From Eretmocerus hayati (Eukaryota > Arthropoda > Insecta > Hymenoptera > Aphelinidae), in the NCBI GenBank assembly GCA_029851415.1, contig CM056743.1:92540501-92604500 (forward strand): a DNA stretch of 64,000 nucleotides, given 5' to 3'. The notes under the pieces are model-generated. The model saw only the letters and a list, made by a program, of their open reading frames with translations. It made no database searches and was not told the DNA's origin. Shown piece after piece: positions 11,398 to 21,989 of the stretch. A program made the position numbers and the translations under genes. The first letter of the stretch is position 1; each line of letters begins with the position of its first letter.

Positions 11398-13150
11398 CTA
11401 GAGGATCAAATACTTATAAGGATGAATTTTTCTATTTCTGGTACTTTTTTGAAATTCCCTGGGGTGACGTTTTTGTGTGACTTTCCCCAAAATTCTAGCC
11501 TTTTTCTTGACATTGCACTCGATGTGAGGTATTAAGAGTGTGTTTATGTATTTCAATAGGTACCTGTATGTGTGTTGGAAGGTGTGTATGAGGCGTATCG
11601 GTACTTTTTGTCGATTCATATAGTGCAGGGCGCGCTGATGTGTGTCAAGTGGTCCGCGCGGGTGTGGTTTTGGTGATTCGCGGTGCATTTGATATCTCTG
11701 GATCAAAACGTCCGAATGAGCTGGAATTTTGAGTGTGGGGTTTTCTAGTGATATGATGACCATTCCAAAGAGTAATTTTGAAAAATTCGGAAAAAATTTT
11801 CCTGTTTCTTCAAGAGTCGATTGTAACCGGATCTTGGTCACTTGATGTTTACTCTCTGGGCGAATGTGGTTCAGTATGTCTCGCTTTGGTATATGGTGTG
11901 GGTGATGACTGTGCACAGCATCTCGGAGAGTATTATATACTCTCTATGGATTAATCAGTCAGAAGAATGTAGCGGTGTTGCCGTTTTTTGGTTCTGCTCA
12001 TGCTCGATGAGGAGGCAAGTATTTATCCCTTTGAAATTATGTATGTTGGAGATACAGGGTGGCCGTTTCTTGATCTTTGACCGATCTGTGCTCTGGATGT
12101 CGAATATCGTCGTCAACTGTACTCGCCAGTGCCAGTCTGGCTGCCACTTTGAGCAGGTGCTCGTCACCTTGCTCTGTGATACCTGTTCTCGCGAGATTTT
12201 GTGGTTTCATTCTTTTTGTGATTGTGTTCGAGTGTGTGAGTTGATAAGATTTACCGCGCGCGATTTTGGTGTGAGTGTTGTGTTTAAGCCTATGAGGAAG
12301 TGATCGAGAGTGTTGGTGAGAAAATGAAGCACCCAGTATTGCCGACATTCGGGCTGGAAAATGGTGAGGTCTATATCCGTGCTGGCGTTTGGGTCTGCGA
12401 TTCGGGCCCGCGGTCCAGACCGCGTCTGTTAAACTGCAGCTGGATCGTGGTCGCTAGACACAACCTCGCCTTTTTAACGAATTCTATACAGCATCGAGGG
12501 ATTATTCTCTCCCGAAGGGTACCGTCTCTGACCTGCTGATCGTTTTGTTTGTCTAGCTTCTTGGGGCTGCTGGATGTAAGTACTCTCAACACGTTTTCAT
12601 ACTAGTTCGTGATGTTAGGTTCAATATTCGTGATGACATGTGTGCCAGTGGGTCTTTTGAAGATCCAGGCAATGAGTGGTTGTGTTGTGGGGAATGCAGT
12701 GTCACTTTGGTGGAAGAATAAGTGGTCTCTAAAAGTGACTTCGTGGCCTTTCGCCATTCTTCTGACGTGCAGTGTTTTCATATTCAAATATTCTAACTAA
12801 TAATTTTACTTGACAAACGGTCATAGAGAAGAGATTTTTGAGCTGTTGCTCTTGGTAGATGTATATGCCGTCGTGCTTGTCCGACGGCGAGCGACGGGTG
12901 GTGTAGAGAGGCGAGGTGGATGACTGAAAATGGTACTGTAATCTCTGAGAACATTTTGCCTCAAATCGGTACATATTGCCGTTTCTACTTATCTAAATCT
13001 GCCGTATAACTATTGCTAATGACGATGATGTCTTCCAAATATCTTCAGTGATGACGCTTGGGTTGTTCAAGTGGATAACAGTGGTGGCTGGTGGGTTGAG
13101 GTCCCGCACAAGAGTTTGAGCCCTGATGGAGGTGCTCCGGCTGTTTTTTT
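11398..13150. other. 3' flank of the env-bearing element, unassigned
   Basis: Lies downstream of env in the element's orientation, so it is where a 3' UTR and LTR should sit. A 172-codon minus-strand open frame (11398-11916, opened by GTG) and a 153-codon plus-strand frame (11842-12303) overlap and show no family motif. I found no direct repeat of this segment upstream of gag, so I cannot define an LTR here. Confidence 0.35.
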
Positions 13151-13285
13151 TGGCCTTAGTGGCGTTGATGATGAGTGTGCGTTCGTGGCCCAAAGTGGTC
13201 CGGCGGCGGGCATTGTTCTTGGTAGATGTATATGCCATCGTGCTCGTGCGACGGCAAGGAACGGGTGGCGTGGACCCGTGCGTCT
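12836..13285 (-). repeat. duplicated segment at the 3' end of env
   Basis: TTGGTAGATGTATATGCC and its surroundings occur at about 12841-12900 and again at 13221-13280. On the minus strand both encode HDGIYIYQEQ after a similar Ser/Arg-rich stretch. One copy forms the env tail; the other lies in a short separate frame. This suggests a local duplication of the env 3' end. Confidence 0.7.
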
Positions 13286-15205
13286 GGAATATTACGACGT
13301 CGTGGGCGGTGCGCTGTCTCTTCGCGCTCATCTGCAAGTGTATTTGGGTGGTCCAAGAGGTGGGACACCTGCCGTAGCGTGCGCATCGGTATTCCTTGGA
13401 CCGCTTCCTCTCCCGAGCCGTTTTGGGTGTTCTCGCCTGAAGAGAACATGGTGCGGGCGGTATTCAATATTGTTAAATATGGTTTCAGAATTCTTGCGAA
13501 GATTTCGATGGTTATGAATGCCGATACTATTGTCAGTGTTAGAACCAGCAAATATTTTGGTAAATTGTTCTCAAGCGTGTGAAACTGGTTCGATACAACC
13601 TTGTATTTACTTATTTCTTTGGCCTTTGCGATAATGTCTCTCAGACTCGGTGCCGTTTCCAGGGCGTCGATGTGGGTTGACGCCAGCGCAACCTGCTCTT
13701 GTCGCAGCATGACGTCCAGTGCTTCGTGTAGGGTTTCCCCGTCGAATTTCCCTTCTCTCCCGCTCAAGAGCTGTGTCGGATTTAGGTCCATTTTCTGGAA
13801 GATAGGTGCATTAGTAGACATAAGAATTTGTTTGGATGTGGTTAGGCGTGCGTTCGCTGTTATAGCCATGCAGCCCGGTAACAATCGCAAGATTCCGGAT
13901 CCATTCATCGGAGTCGACGAATGCTCGCGGCCGCGGCATTGGATGAAAAGTCTTTCCTCGCCTAGTGTCAAAAAGACCCAAGAGTTTGACTCATGGAGTT
14001 TCATCCAATAGATCTCGTGCATCTGCATGACCCTGACATCACAATTGGTAATATCAGATACAGACCGGTCCAAAGCCATCTCGATTTCACGAGAGGCTCT
14101 TGCAATGAGCTCCCCGACCGGTGGTGGGTTCTTACAGACCCTTCTATCACGGAGCTCGTTGGAATCTGCTAGATTACTATAATGCAATGTCAAATATGTA
14201 TTCGATCGTATGTCCATGGCAAAAAAGTGGCGTTCCGACCAGATGTAAGCAAAGGTACCAGAGAATCTGGGATGAATTTCTGGCAAAAACGGAAGAGCCG
14301 ACGCCCTATATAGGACGTATCCTGCCCTATCCAGGAGTGGAATTGCCACTGAGTAGATCATAGTCTGGTCTATTAGTACGATTGAAACCTTTTAAATTCC
14401 CGCTAATGATTCATTATCTGAAGTTCTCGGAAATTCCACATCTGGCAGAGCGTTCTGAATGATCTGTCTGGAATTTTCGATAGTCTCTGGATGCATGAAG
14501 TGCGGGTGGATGGTGCCTTGTGACGCAAATGACACGGCTCCGATCGACGTGTGTACGTCGGAAACGCATTGATTTGTGAGTGTTTGAATTACTTGGACTG
14601 AATCGGAACAAATCGAATTAAAAATGGCTGCATTTATATTCTTAGTCACTTTTGCAATGGCTGTTTGTAGTTTGATCAATTTCTCGGAATTTTTCCCGAT
14701 TTCAGTTTCTATTAACTCGGTTTGGTTCGCCAATAGTTCATCTAATCGACGCGTGTCATTTGCTCTCGTCTCTATTATATATTTAAGTTCGCTTCCTGAG
14801 CGCTCATCATGCGTTCCAGAGATCACTTCCATCCCTTTCCCCACAAAGGGGAACCACGAACGGCGCCCCCGGGTATTTTTGTAACTCAGCATGTCGATGG
14901 TACGTTCTTCGTCCTTGCTGGTCTCGCTGATCTGTCTATTGATGGAGTTCATCTGAGTCTGATGTAGTTTATCCTTGCAGGAGGTGCTGAGTTGAGACCA
15001 TGCCTCTCTCACTGTCCCTGACGTGGATGACAGCTGATCCAACTCGATATGTTGGACGATTTTCCACGTGGTCGTGGTCGTGGACAGTGGCCCCATGTGT
15101 TCGACGAGGAGCCCTGGCGTGTGTTCGAGTCGTGTCACGTACTTGGTCTGCTGCGGCCCTCCGATTGCACTGTAAATTTTGATTTTCAGTACTTTTTGTT
15201 CTGAT
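13156..15205 (-). pseudogene. env: errantivirus-type envelope glycoprotein gene, interrupted
   Basis: Remnant of an insect-retrovirus envelope gene, of the class that includes errantivirus Env and baculovirus F protein. The upstream half (to 14392) holds a basic RGRR site at about residue 90, followed by a hydrophobic WFPFVG segment, as expected for a furin-cleaved fusion protein. Helical heptad-like sequence follows. A single in-frame TAA at 14392-14394 breaks the frame, which then continues in the same phase to 13156. Near residue 270 of the downstream half is a hydrophobic segment (LLVLTLTIVSAFITI) that would be the membrane anchor, followed by a long basic, His-rich tail. The frame opens near 15205 after a stop, with no signal peptide in view. 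Two-exon splicing, usual for such env genes, cannot be confirmed. Confidence 0.8.
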
Positions 15206-15342
15206 CTATTTTTGCGACGGCTCAGAAAGAGGTAGGATAGCGAATGTCCAAAGCTTTTTCACTTATTGGGGCGAGCCTTGTGACTGAGCCGGGGTAATTT
15301 TACCACGGCTTAATCCAAGGTCGTTCCTTTGACTTGCGTCTA

Positions 15343-17019
15343 TTACAGAAGAATGCACGTGAATCTATTTGCCTCAACGCCCTCAGTTTTTATCGTGAGC
15401 GAAGTGCTTTCAGCGATTTGTGCCTGAGCCGGGTCAATTTTTGACTCCAGGCAAATTACTCCAGGCGTCTCATCTTCCTTCTGCGAGATTAAAAGAAGTA
15501 CGTCAGTTTTTCGCATTTCAAAGTTGGCTTCAGCCTTTTCCATTCTAATATCAATGCATCTTTTAATTTGGTCAATTCGGACTATTTTCGTGATGGCGTT
15601 GTTGACAAGCGTCACATTTTTCGTTCTAGAATCAATGCATTTCATCTCGTAAGGCTCCGTATATTGGGGTGCTAATTTGTTTTTAACAGGCAAGTTCAGC
15701 TCGTAAACTAGTTCGCCATCACGGAAATGAGCCGTATTATATGCTTTCATGTCGTAGTTGTGTTTGTAGCGATACTTCGCATAGTTTGCGTGCAGGGCCG
15801 CTAGGGTTTGGATTTGTTGTAACTCCATCATCCTCTCCTCGACGAAGTCACCGAAGGTGGGTGCGTTGTCCGATGAGTTGTGCAGTCCAGGTGTCCTCAC
15901 GTTGTGGCCGAGAAGTAGTGTGAATGGCGGGTAACCCGTTGATGCGATCTCCATGGCGTTGATCGAGTACTGGGCCATAAGTAGTGCTTTGCCCCAGTCC
16001 GAGCGATTCTTGGCAAACGCTTCCAAGAATTCCGTCAGGGTTGCATGCATCCTATCAATCATGCCGTTTCTCATTGGGGAGTAGGGTGACGTGACGTACC
16101 TCTTAATTCCAAAAGCCTCTGCAAAATCTTCCATAATTTGATTAATAAAGTGTCTGCCCTGGTCGCTTAGGATCGACCCCAGTGGACCAAAATACGCAAC
16201 GACCCTATCAAGGAGGGCCCTCGCAACCTCGTGCGCTGTCGCGTGTCGTGTCGGGATCAGAATGACTTATCTCGTCAGCTGATCCTGGAGCGATAGGATA
16301 TAATTATATCCGCCCTTTCAGGGGCATGGCGGCGAATAGAAGTTGATTACAAATTTTGTCGGGAGGGCGTGCCGGTGGGTCGACTGGCCTCAGAGGTAGT
16401 CGTACTCTTTGGCGCACTAGTTTGTCCATTGCGCAACCGTTGCATCACTCCACTGTGCTCTTGACATCCTCGCGCATCGTTTTCCAGTAATAGCTTCGCG
16501 CGAGTTGATTGGATGTTTTATTGATACCACGGTGGTCACCATTCACCGATTCGTGAAACTCTTGGATTACCTCATATCTGTCGCTAGAGGGGGGGGGGAC
16601 TTTAAGGTTATGCCTAAAGAGGACAGCTTTTATTGGTACACCTGCAGACATTTGTTCGAATGATGAGACTACTTTGGACCACATTGCTGGTGAAAATATC
16701 TGATTATCTCGAATCTTTCCTATGCTCTTCAGGCCAGTTTTTTTTACCAAATTTGTCAAGTTCCGCAAGGCATTCTTGATATCTTTTTGCAGTGGTTTTC
16801 TACCAATGAAATTCTTTACGAAAGCTGCAAAAATTTCCAACTTGCCCACTTGGAAATTATGTACATCACCGATTGAAAAATTATTAGCGCTCATTGTTCT
16901 TGCCCCAATGTAGTCCCTCTCAAACAATGACGATGTGGTTTCCGTTGCTGTGTGCCCGTCGCACGATGCAAAAAATGCCAGATTTTCTCGGTATCGAAAG
17001 ACGTGTTCGTCTACAGCGA
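15343..17019 (-). pseudogene. pol: integrase region of the errantivirus-like pol
   Basis: Integrase inserts element cDNA into the host genome. The zinc-binding part is at 16600-16430: HESVNGDH supplies the two His, and after an in-frame TGA (16445-16447) CNGC supplies the two Cys. The catalytic core follows in another frame: the first Asp in LQDQLT, an in-frame TAA shortly after, the second Asp in LSDQG (about 16170), and a third acidic position in RNGMIDRMHATL. At that position the family normally has Glu (NG..ER), but here it is Asp. A C-terminal domain follows with DGELVYEL and a tail to 15343. One frameshift and two stops rule out an intact enzyme. The piggyBac-type MITE interrupts the upstream side. 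Confidence 0.85.
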
Positions 17020-17023
17020 TTAA

Positions 17024-17688
17024 CCTTTAGACTGCCGGCATTTCCCCTAATAAAATGTCCACTTCCGAAGGTGAAAATTTATATATATGAGTAACTAATA
17101 CGTCGCAAACAGTTCTCAAGGTCATAGGTGGCTCATATATGAGCCAGGCCGGCAGGAAACGGTCGAGCCCTGTACTTCACATCCAGGAATCTGAGTCATT
17201 CAGTTACATTTAAATGAATCCCTGGCTTCCTCGGATGTGAAAGGCTATCCAAATCGCTTCTTCATGCATTCTCATCATCAAAAAACACTAAATGTCAAAA
17301 CTACCCCTTATCAGGGGTTGAGAATTTGAAAATCCATAATTAGACGATTACTAACTTCTGAGAGGATTCATGTGATGAGATACTTCGTGGAGGATCCAAA
17401 TTGTTACCTGCAGTTGTTTCGGGAACACTAATGTACATAAATTATTAGCCCGGAGAAGTTTCGGGAAATCTGATATGAGTCTGAAATTTTATCCTTGAAT
17501 TTTGAGGGGTTTCACACCCTCGTTAGGGGTAATTTAGATACATGAGTTGGTTCGAGAGAATCTCAGGGTAGCTCACGATGCTTCTAAATCCATTCCATAA
17601 TAGGAACTTTATCGAAAACTCACTTACAATAATCAAACTGATCATAGAATGAGTGGCTCATACATGCGCCAGGCCGGCAGTCCAAAGG
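17024..17688. mobile_element. piggyBac-type MITE with TTAA target duplication
   Basis: A 665-bp element flanked by TTAA on both sides (17020-17023 and 17689-17692). Its ends are inverted: CCTTTAGACTGCCGGC on the left and GCCGGCAGTCCAAAGG on the right. A subterminal GGCTCATATATGAGCCAGGC near 17130 pairs with the right-hand GGCTCATACATGCGCCAGGC. TTAA duplication plus CC-starting ends are the piggyBac superfamily signature. It contains no transposase. It is inserted in the integrase region of the errantivirus-like pol, whose coding similarity resumes on both sides, so it is younger than that element. Confidence 0.9.
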
Positions 17689-17692
17689 TTAA

Positions 17693-18779
17693 TTTTTGCA
17701 ACGGTTGAGCTTGTTCGTTGTCGCCAAGCGCCGATGGGGGCTTCTCGCGTGGTGGGCGAGCTTGCGCAAATTGATATTTTTCCAGCGCTGCTGAGTGAGT
17801 TTTTGCTCGCGTCGAGTGGTTCTCGGATTGCGGTTCGCTCTGGATCCCTGCTTGAATTTCGCCAACCGCGGTCGGAGTTTCTTCGGGTTCGGGTTCCGCG
17901 TCCAGTCCATTTTCGTCGGGTCCGCGATTTTCGTCATCCGTTTCGCGTGAATTCTCGTCCGCGCGGTTTTGAGTTGGCAGCAGGGGTGTGAAGTGTTTGC
18001 CCGGCATATCCAAGTGCACAAAATCTCCGGTATCATTCACGATCGTCTTATGATATGACATTTCGCTGAATTCATTCACGGAGTGGATGCAGACATTCTT
18101 ATTGTACTCGCGCGAATATAGAAATATACAGTCATCGTCGCCATAGTCCTCGGTGCTCGTGAGAATTTTCATTGTTCTTTCAGCGTCTATGCACTCTTGT
18201 AAAAATGAGTTACCTCGTGACTGACAAAAGATCTGTTCTGAATTCACTCGCGGGCATACTCAAATTTTCAATCCGAATGAGCGTCCAAAATAGACAACTG
18301 CCTTTTGGCAGATTTGGGATATCGATTATCCTGTCAAAAGTGATATAGCATTCGGCGCAGGCATTGCATGGTTCAAAATGTTGGAATTTGTTGTCTAAAA
18401 CTGATTCGATTTCTATACGTGATGATGATGTTTTATTAGGTAGATGTGATTCCGTTTCGACTTTCCCAGCTGATTTTTGTGCGTCGTTCATTTCGCGTTG
18501 ACCGATCTCTTCGCTGCCTTTCTCGCATGGATGCTCGGCATATGCTAGCTCATCAGACGGTAAGCTTTGCGAGAGCTCGATTCTCTCTATGGAATGCGCC
18601 TTATCGCTTGGCGAATTGCACAGCTGTATGGGTTTGCCATTCGGCTTTGCTCCGTGACGCTTAATTTCATCCGTCGAATCGCAATTTTGGGTTCGCGCTG
18701 CAGATAGGCTTATGACTGAGGGGCCTCCGTCACCCTGCGCAATTAGATTATCACTCGTGTCTCGCACGCGAAAGTTCAC
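17693..18779 (-). pseudogene. pol: acidic linker between RNase H and integrase of pol
   Basis: Two overlapping open frames (18779-18210, then 18247-17642) lie where a Gypsy pol normally runs quickly from RNase H to integrase. They encode a low-complexity, Glu/Asp/Ser/Pro-rich chain with a small Cys cluster (CNACAEC near 18350) and an EPEPEE stretch. With the tail of the RNase H frame the spacer exceeds 500 residues, much longer than usual. They contain no known domain. The frame shifts between the two, and the MITE cuts the downstream end. It could be a lineage-specific pol extension or captured sequence; its function is unknown. Confidence 0.6.
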
Positions 18780-18944
18780 GTAATATTGGCCTATAGGTTC
18801 AGTTGAAATTGTTGCGTCCCCCCCCCCCTGTGGCTTTTTCTGACATTTCTACATTATCTTGGAACTCTAGACCGGTATTTTAGATAATTTCGATATTTGT
18901 GATTTTTGGGGCTAATTTTACTCCCTCATCCCCATGTGTATTTT

Positions 18945-21008
18945 TCATATATAATCATGGTCTTGATTTTGCTCATAATAAGTCATTGTTGATACCAAAT
19001 TGGGGATTTCTGATACTGTTATCGTTTCATGTGGGGGGTCAGACACAATTCCTACTTTCCCATCAGTCTTTCCTATTGATTGAGCTTGGTCAAGAGTGAT
19101 TTCTTCGTTCACCGTTTGATCCATCTCACCATGTATAGGAATATTTGCACCCTTGCTTGTATGCGCTGTCGACTTTGGTGGATGTGTCACGTCAGCTGGT
19201 GCACGCGTTTGCATTGGATTATGGACCTCAAGCGGTGGGTAGCGATTCCTCAAGCACTGCGAGGATCGCGTCTTTCGAAAAACTTCTCTCGGTCTTTTTC
19301 GCTTTTCCGGTTTTTGACTAGATTCGATCTCGGATTCCCATTCACGTGGGCTCTCCGCAAGTTTTTTTCGCGCCGGTTCGTTCTCGATGTCGGATAATTC
19401 TGTTTCAGAGATTTTTGATTCTTCCACGCCTGCTGCACGTTGTGCGCGCGTCTTGAATATGCGGCCCGGGGGGCAGTCAGCGTGACACGATGGGCTCTCT
19501 TTCTCTTGCTGTGCGGCTAATTCATAGAATTCGCTTTGCGGTAGTTCTGGGTTCGTTTCGCCCTCTCTAATGACCGGGTTTCGAGATAACGCGTCGGCCG
19601 CGTCATTTAATTTCCCGGACTTGGATTTTAAGTCGAGAGTGAACCCTCTGACCTTTGCTTTCTGACGATTGTATCGCGTGTCGTTCCGTGTTCTATGGAA
19701 ATGCCGGAGCGGTTCGTGGTCCATGACTACCGTGAGTTTTTGCCCGTACAAATATGGCCTGTACGATTCGCACGCATGCTGGATACTTCCGAATTCTTCA
19801 TCAGAAATCGAACAAGCCAACTCTGCACCTTTCAGCACTCTTGAGGCGTATGCGACCGGTCTATTTTTATCTATATCACCAATTGCCAGCGGGGATCCCA
19901 CGGCGTAGTCACATGCGTCACAAAAAACGTTATATTGATTTGATCCGGTGACCTTTGGACTTACGAGTACATTTTCTGAGCATGAAGCCTCGCGTAGCTT
20001 TTCAAAGGCGTTTTGCTGCTCCGGACACCATTTGAATGGCTGCTCCCTTTTCAGCAGATCGGTCAATGGCTTTGCGATTTTCGCGTAATTCTCGATGAGA
20101 CGTCTATAGTATCCCGTTAATCCGAGAAACTGACGGACATTCCGGATTTTCGAAGATGCGGGATATTGGCTTACCGCTGCTCCTTTCTGCGGGTCGGGTT
20201 TGATATGGCCGTTACCGACGATGTGGCCCAAAACTTTCGCTCCGCGTTTCAAAGATTGGCATTTTCTGGGAGAAATTGTGAAGTTCACTTCGATGATACA
20301 CGCCATGAATTTTCTAAATTTCGTCTCGTGTTCCTCCAGCGAATCAGCTCAAAGGTACATGTCGTCGCAATAGGTGGCCAAATCATCCGGCGAGAGTCCG
20401 GCAAACGCGAGGAGAACAGCCTCATTGAATGTATCAGGACTTCCGGCCATGCCTTGAGCCATACGTCCGTACTCCATATGGCCCAACGGCGTATCTATCG
20501 CACTATATTTTGCTGACTCATCATCCATGCTTATCTGATGAAAGCCATTCAATAGGTTAATTACTGTTATGTAGCGCGCATTAGATAATTGATCGACTAT
20601 ATCTGCTGTGGAAGAAAGAGGTTGGCACGTGCCTACTGTATCTTCATTGAGGGGGCGGGAATCGGCCACGAAGCGGAACCTTTTTGTACCGTCTTTGTCT
20701 GGTGATTTCGGTACCAGAAAGCAGTTTGACCCCCATGGCGACTTGGAGGGGCGAAGGATACCAAGATCGCGCAATTTCTTGACTTCTTCTATCATAGGCT
20801 TTTTCAACGCGGGAGGTAGTCGATATCCCTTGGCTTTGATTGGTTTTCCCGATCCAAGCGTGGTTTTGTGCTTGATTGAATGCGTGGCCCCGAGTGGTTC
20901 GCCTTCTAATCCAAATCGCCACGGGTCGATACTAACCATTCTTCGCACGTGCTCAATCTTTTCTTCGCTGCAACTATCGATGTCGACGAGTTGCATCCTT
21001 TTCTCAAT
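18945..21008 (-). pseudogene. pol: reverse transcriptase and RNase H of the errantivirus-like pol
   Basis: Copies element RNA into DNA and removes the RNA strand. RT motifs in order: SPWGSNCFLVPK, RFRFVADSRPLN, ISMDDESAKYSA and the catalytic YCDDMYL (about 20355). An in-frame TGA at 20349-20351 follows immediately; the same frame then continues through the RT thumb (GLTGYYRRLIENYAKIAKPL) into RNase H, with Asp in FCDACDYAVG, Glu in SDEEFGS and Asp in VVMDHEPLRH. A charged tail of about 230 residues leads to the linker. Frame preservation across the stop indicates recent decay. The next 165 bp (18780-18945) contain a poly-C run and several stops. Confidence 0.9.
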
Positions 21009-21793
21009 TCACTCGGCTGTTGCGATATCACACGCACTCTTATCGCTACTCGGCGCATTCCCGAGGAGTTGCCCGTCGTGCTCTCCAGTATATAATCGGC
21101 GAATAAAATGCACTGCGTCATCCCCGTTGACGCTTTTACCTCCTCCAGTGTCCCAAGGAATTATCTCAGTAAATTTACTTAATTTCACGGCCGGGGTATC
21201 GATGTATATAGTGCGATATGAAGTATGTATAACTTCAGCAATTCCATACCCGTTGTGATTCTTTGCCACAAATTTTCCAAATGAGACGTTGTTTGTGATG
21301 TGTACTTGGGGGACCCATCCCTCTTTAGCATAGTTCAACACTCTAAATTCGATGATTCTTCTTACTTTTGGTGGCAATTCTATCTTTCCTGAACGTACCA
21401 ACGGGGTAGAGAAATTTTCAAATTCTAGGCAGCGGGCTCTGGAGTTTGAATTACCTCCGAATCCCATCAAGAAATCCCACCCAACTAATCCATCACAATC
21501 TAATAATATGGAGTCGGGCCTACATGGAACTGCCACTGCATGCCGTTCAATTTCATTATAATCATTCCCATTGACATAAATTCTCCCTTTGCCACGCCGT
21601 TAATGTTTAGTATCTCAGATTCATCAACGTTTTCAATGCTCTTGACTTCACTTGCTTTTATTATGCACACGACCGCGCCGGAATCTATGTACACCAAACA
21701 TCTTTCGTCTTTCGTTTCTCGGCTTTCAAAATTTACTACTGGTGGCGTTCTCCCAGTTTTCAGAAATTTGACCGTCGTTTTTCTGACGTTCAC
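21009..21793 (-). pseudogene. pol: aspartic protease region of the errantivirus-like pol
   Basis: The upstream frame (21793-21500) carries VYIDSGAVVCII, the retroviral-type Asp-Ser-Gly-Ala active site at about residue 37. The overlapping frame from 21536 carries LLDCDGLVGWDFL, the C-terminal part of a retropepsin fold, followed by sequence leading to RT. A frameshift therefore splits the protease, and an in-frame TGA ends this segment at 21009-21011, just before the RT part in the same phase. Between gag and protease (21794-21990) the sequence is open only in short pieces. Confidence 0.82.
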
Positions 21794-21989
21794 TTGGGGC
21801 AGTGATGATGGATTTTTTGATCGTTTTCTCCGCCTGGCGATTCTGATATCGACCCATCACCACACGATGTCGATTCATTTGATAATGAGTTGTGTTCTAA
21901 TTCTTGATCGCTCTTTTTGCACTCTATCGACGACGTATTTGTTACGTTATCAACGCGCCTGTCACTCGGGGATCGCGGCGGACGTTGAG

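Noticed and set aside
11398..12303. 172-codon minus and 153-codon plus open frames as genes
   Set aside because: They overlap on opposite strands, the minus frame opens at GTG, composition is biased (His/Pro/Arg-rich) and no family motif is visible.
13071..14363. Plus-strand open frames of up to 148 codons
   Set aside because: Antisense shadows of the env gene on the minus strand.
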